DNA of 64,000 nt, taken from NCBI RefSeq assembly GCF_004792295.1, contig NZ_SRRY01000001.1, positions 1,808,501 through 1,872,500 on the forward strand, in the 5' to 3' direction. The number at the start of each line of letters is the position of its first letter. Position 1 is the first letter of the stretch. This DNA comes from Pseudoalteromonas sp. MEBiC 03607. GTDB lineage: Bacteria > Pseudomonadota > Gammaproteobacteria > Enterobacterales > Alteromonadaceae. Below, in pieces: positions 63,424-64,000 of this stretch. The position numbers and the translations under genes are program-made. Under the pieces are notes generated by a model. It ran no database searches. It saw nothing but the letters and a program-made list of their open reading frames with translations, and was not told the DNA's origin.

Positions 63424-64000
63424 TTGAAATTACGTCATCTCTCACAGTTAACTGTGGCCATTGTTGCTGCATTATCTACTTCAGCGTTTGCTGAGCAAGA
63501 AAAAACCTCTGCTAAACAAGATGCTTTCGAGAAAATCGAAGTAACAGCGCGTAAGCGTACAGAAAGCATTTTTGAGTCGCCAACAGCGGTGACATCAATC
63601 GGTGAAAACCTGATTGATAAAGCAAACATGAGCAACCTAGAAGACATTGGTAAATACGTACCTAACCTAAACATCACCCGTTATGGCGTTGGTAATGCGG
63701 CCCATGCATCCGTGTTTATTCGTGGTATTGGTTTACAAGACCACGTGATCACAACCGATCCGGGCGTGGGTGTTTACCTAGACGGTGTTTACCTTGGTCG
63801 CCAAATGGGCTCAAACTTATCATTACCAAATGTTGAGCGTGTAGAGGTGTTACGTGGTCCACAAGGTACTTTGTACGGTCGTAACACATTAGGTGGTGCT
63901 GTAAATATTATTACTAAGCAACCAGGTGATGATGGCATTGTAACGACAACGGCAAAAGTAGGTAGCCGTGGCCGTTTAGCGGGTGACGTTTACTTTAATA
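63424..64000 (+). CDS. TonB-dependent receptor (siderophore type), 3' end outside the window
   Basis: The visible 192 codons start with TTG behind TTTGGAG. A signal peptide (ending near SAFA) is followed by FEKIEVTARKRTESIFESPTAVT, then plug motifs YVPNLNITRYG, VFIRGIGLQDH, VYLDGVYLGRQ and VEVLRGPQGTLYGRNTLGGAVNIITK. This is the iron-complex type of outer-membrane receptor. The barrel is cut off by the window edge. No transport partner is visible. Confidence 0.92.
   Translation, partial: MKLRHLSQLTVAIVAALSTSAFAEQEKTSAKQDAFEKIEVTARKRTESIFESPTAVTSIGENLIDKANMSNLEDIGKYVPNLNITRYGVGNAAHASVFIRGIGLQDHVITTDPGVGVYLDGVYLGRQMGSNLSLPNVERVEVLRGPQGTLYGRNTLGGAVNIITKQPGDDGIVTTTAKVGSRGRLAGDVYFN

Noticed and set aside
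1..64000. CRISPR array, insertion sequence, prophage or integron
   Set aside because: No spaced direct repeats of array type, and no transposase, integrase or phage structural gene was seen; the only clear tandem repeat is the heptamer array.

Overview
This window reads as chromosome of a marine gammaproteobacterium of the order Alteromonadales, most likely Pseudoalteromonas. That is an inference. It rests on roughly 40% G+C, dense short-spaced genes, three TonB-dependent receptors, DUF3014, DUF3019 and DUF3820 genes, MipA/OmpV genes, and the gene order yhbY-rlmE-ftsH-folP-glmM-tpiA-secG-tRNA-Leu. I see no insertion sequence, prophage, integron, CRISPR array or rRNA operon. Both edges cut a gene: a Kef-type antiporter on the left and a TonB-dependent receptor on the right.

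Layout. 1-9.5 kb: antiporter (partial), patatin lipase, DUF3014 protein, the 4.5S SRP RNA (ffs), a perfect 7 x 7 bp tandem repeat, a GH13 lipoprotein, a hybrid histidine kinase, a GRAM-like protein and an HDOD protein. 10-15.4 kb: a TIGR01782-like TonB-dependent receptor followed by a GHL10 (DigH-like) lipoprotein and two small envelope proteins. 15.4-21.6 kb: an envelope-modification block, LtaS-like transferase - EptA - DgkA, divergent from an OmpR-type response regulator and its kinase, with PmrA-type boxes between. 21.7-29.2 kb: DUF3185, a FAN1-like VRR-NUC nuclease fused to a DnaQ-type exonuclease behind a near-consensus SOS box, queC/queE, a peroxiredoxin and a second receptor. 29.4-37.2 kb: smpB/ratA/rnfH/bamE, GIY-YIG, M28 peptidase, a TPR lipoprotein, a chemotaxis receptor and ilvC. 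37.4-54 kb: ilvY, a diguanylate cyclase, and two paralogous four-gene cassettes in opposite orientation (MipA/OmpV - DUF3019 - response regulator - histidine kinase) flanking small genes, a second CPA2 antiporter, Spo0M, a GNAT enzyme and an NSS transporter; then a lipoprotein and a serine hydrolase. 54.2-60.9 kb: the conserved housekeeping run ending in tRNA-Leu(GAG). 61-64 kb: a PDC-like membrane protein, a two-domain VOC lipoprotein coupled to a 50-residue lipoprotein, and the start of a third receptor.

How genes work together. LtaS-like and EptA enzymes consume phospholipid head groups and should release diacylglycerol, which DgkA recycles; hexamer repeats with 5-nt spacing and matching -10 elements suggest that the neighbouring two-component pair controls this operon and itself. 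The nuclease fusion looks like a DNA-damage-inducible repair enzyme. The duplicated MipA-DUF3019-two-component cassette is the best candidate for an undescribed system: an outer-membrane protein, a small four-cysteine secreted protein and an RstAB-like signalling pair, present twice in 12 kb with the same gene order and nearly the same junctions.
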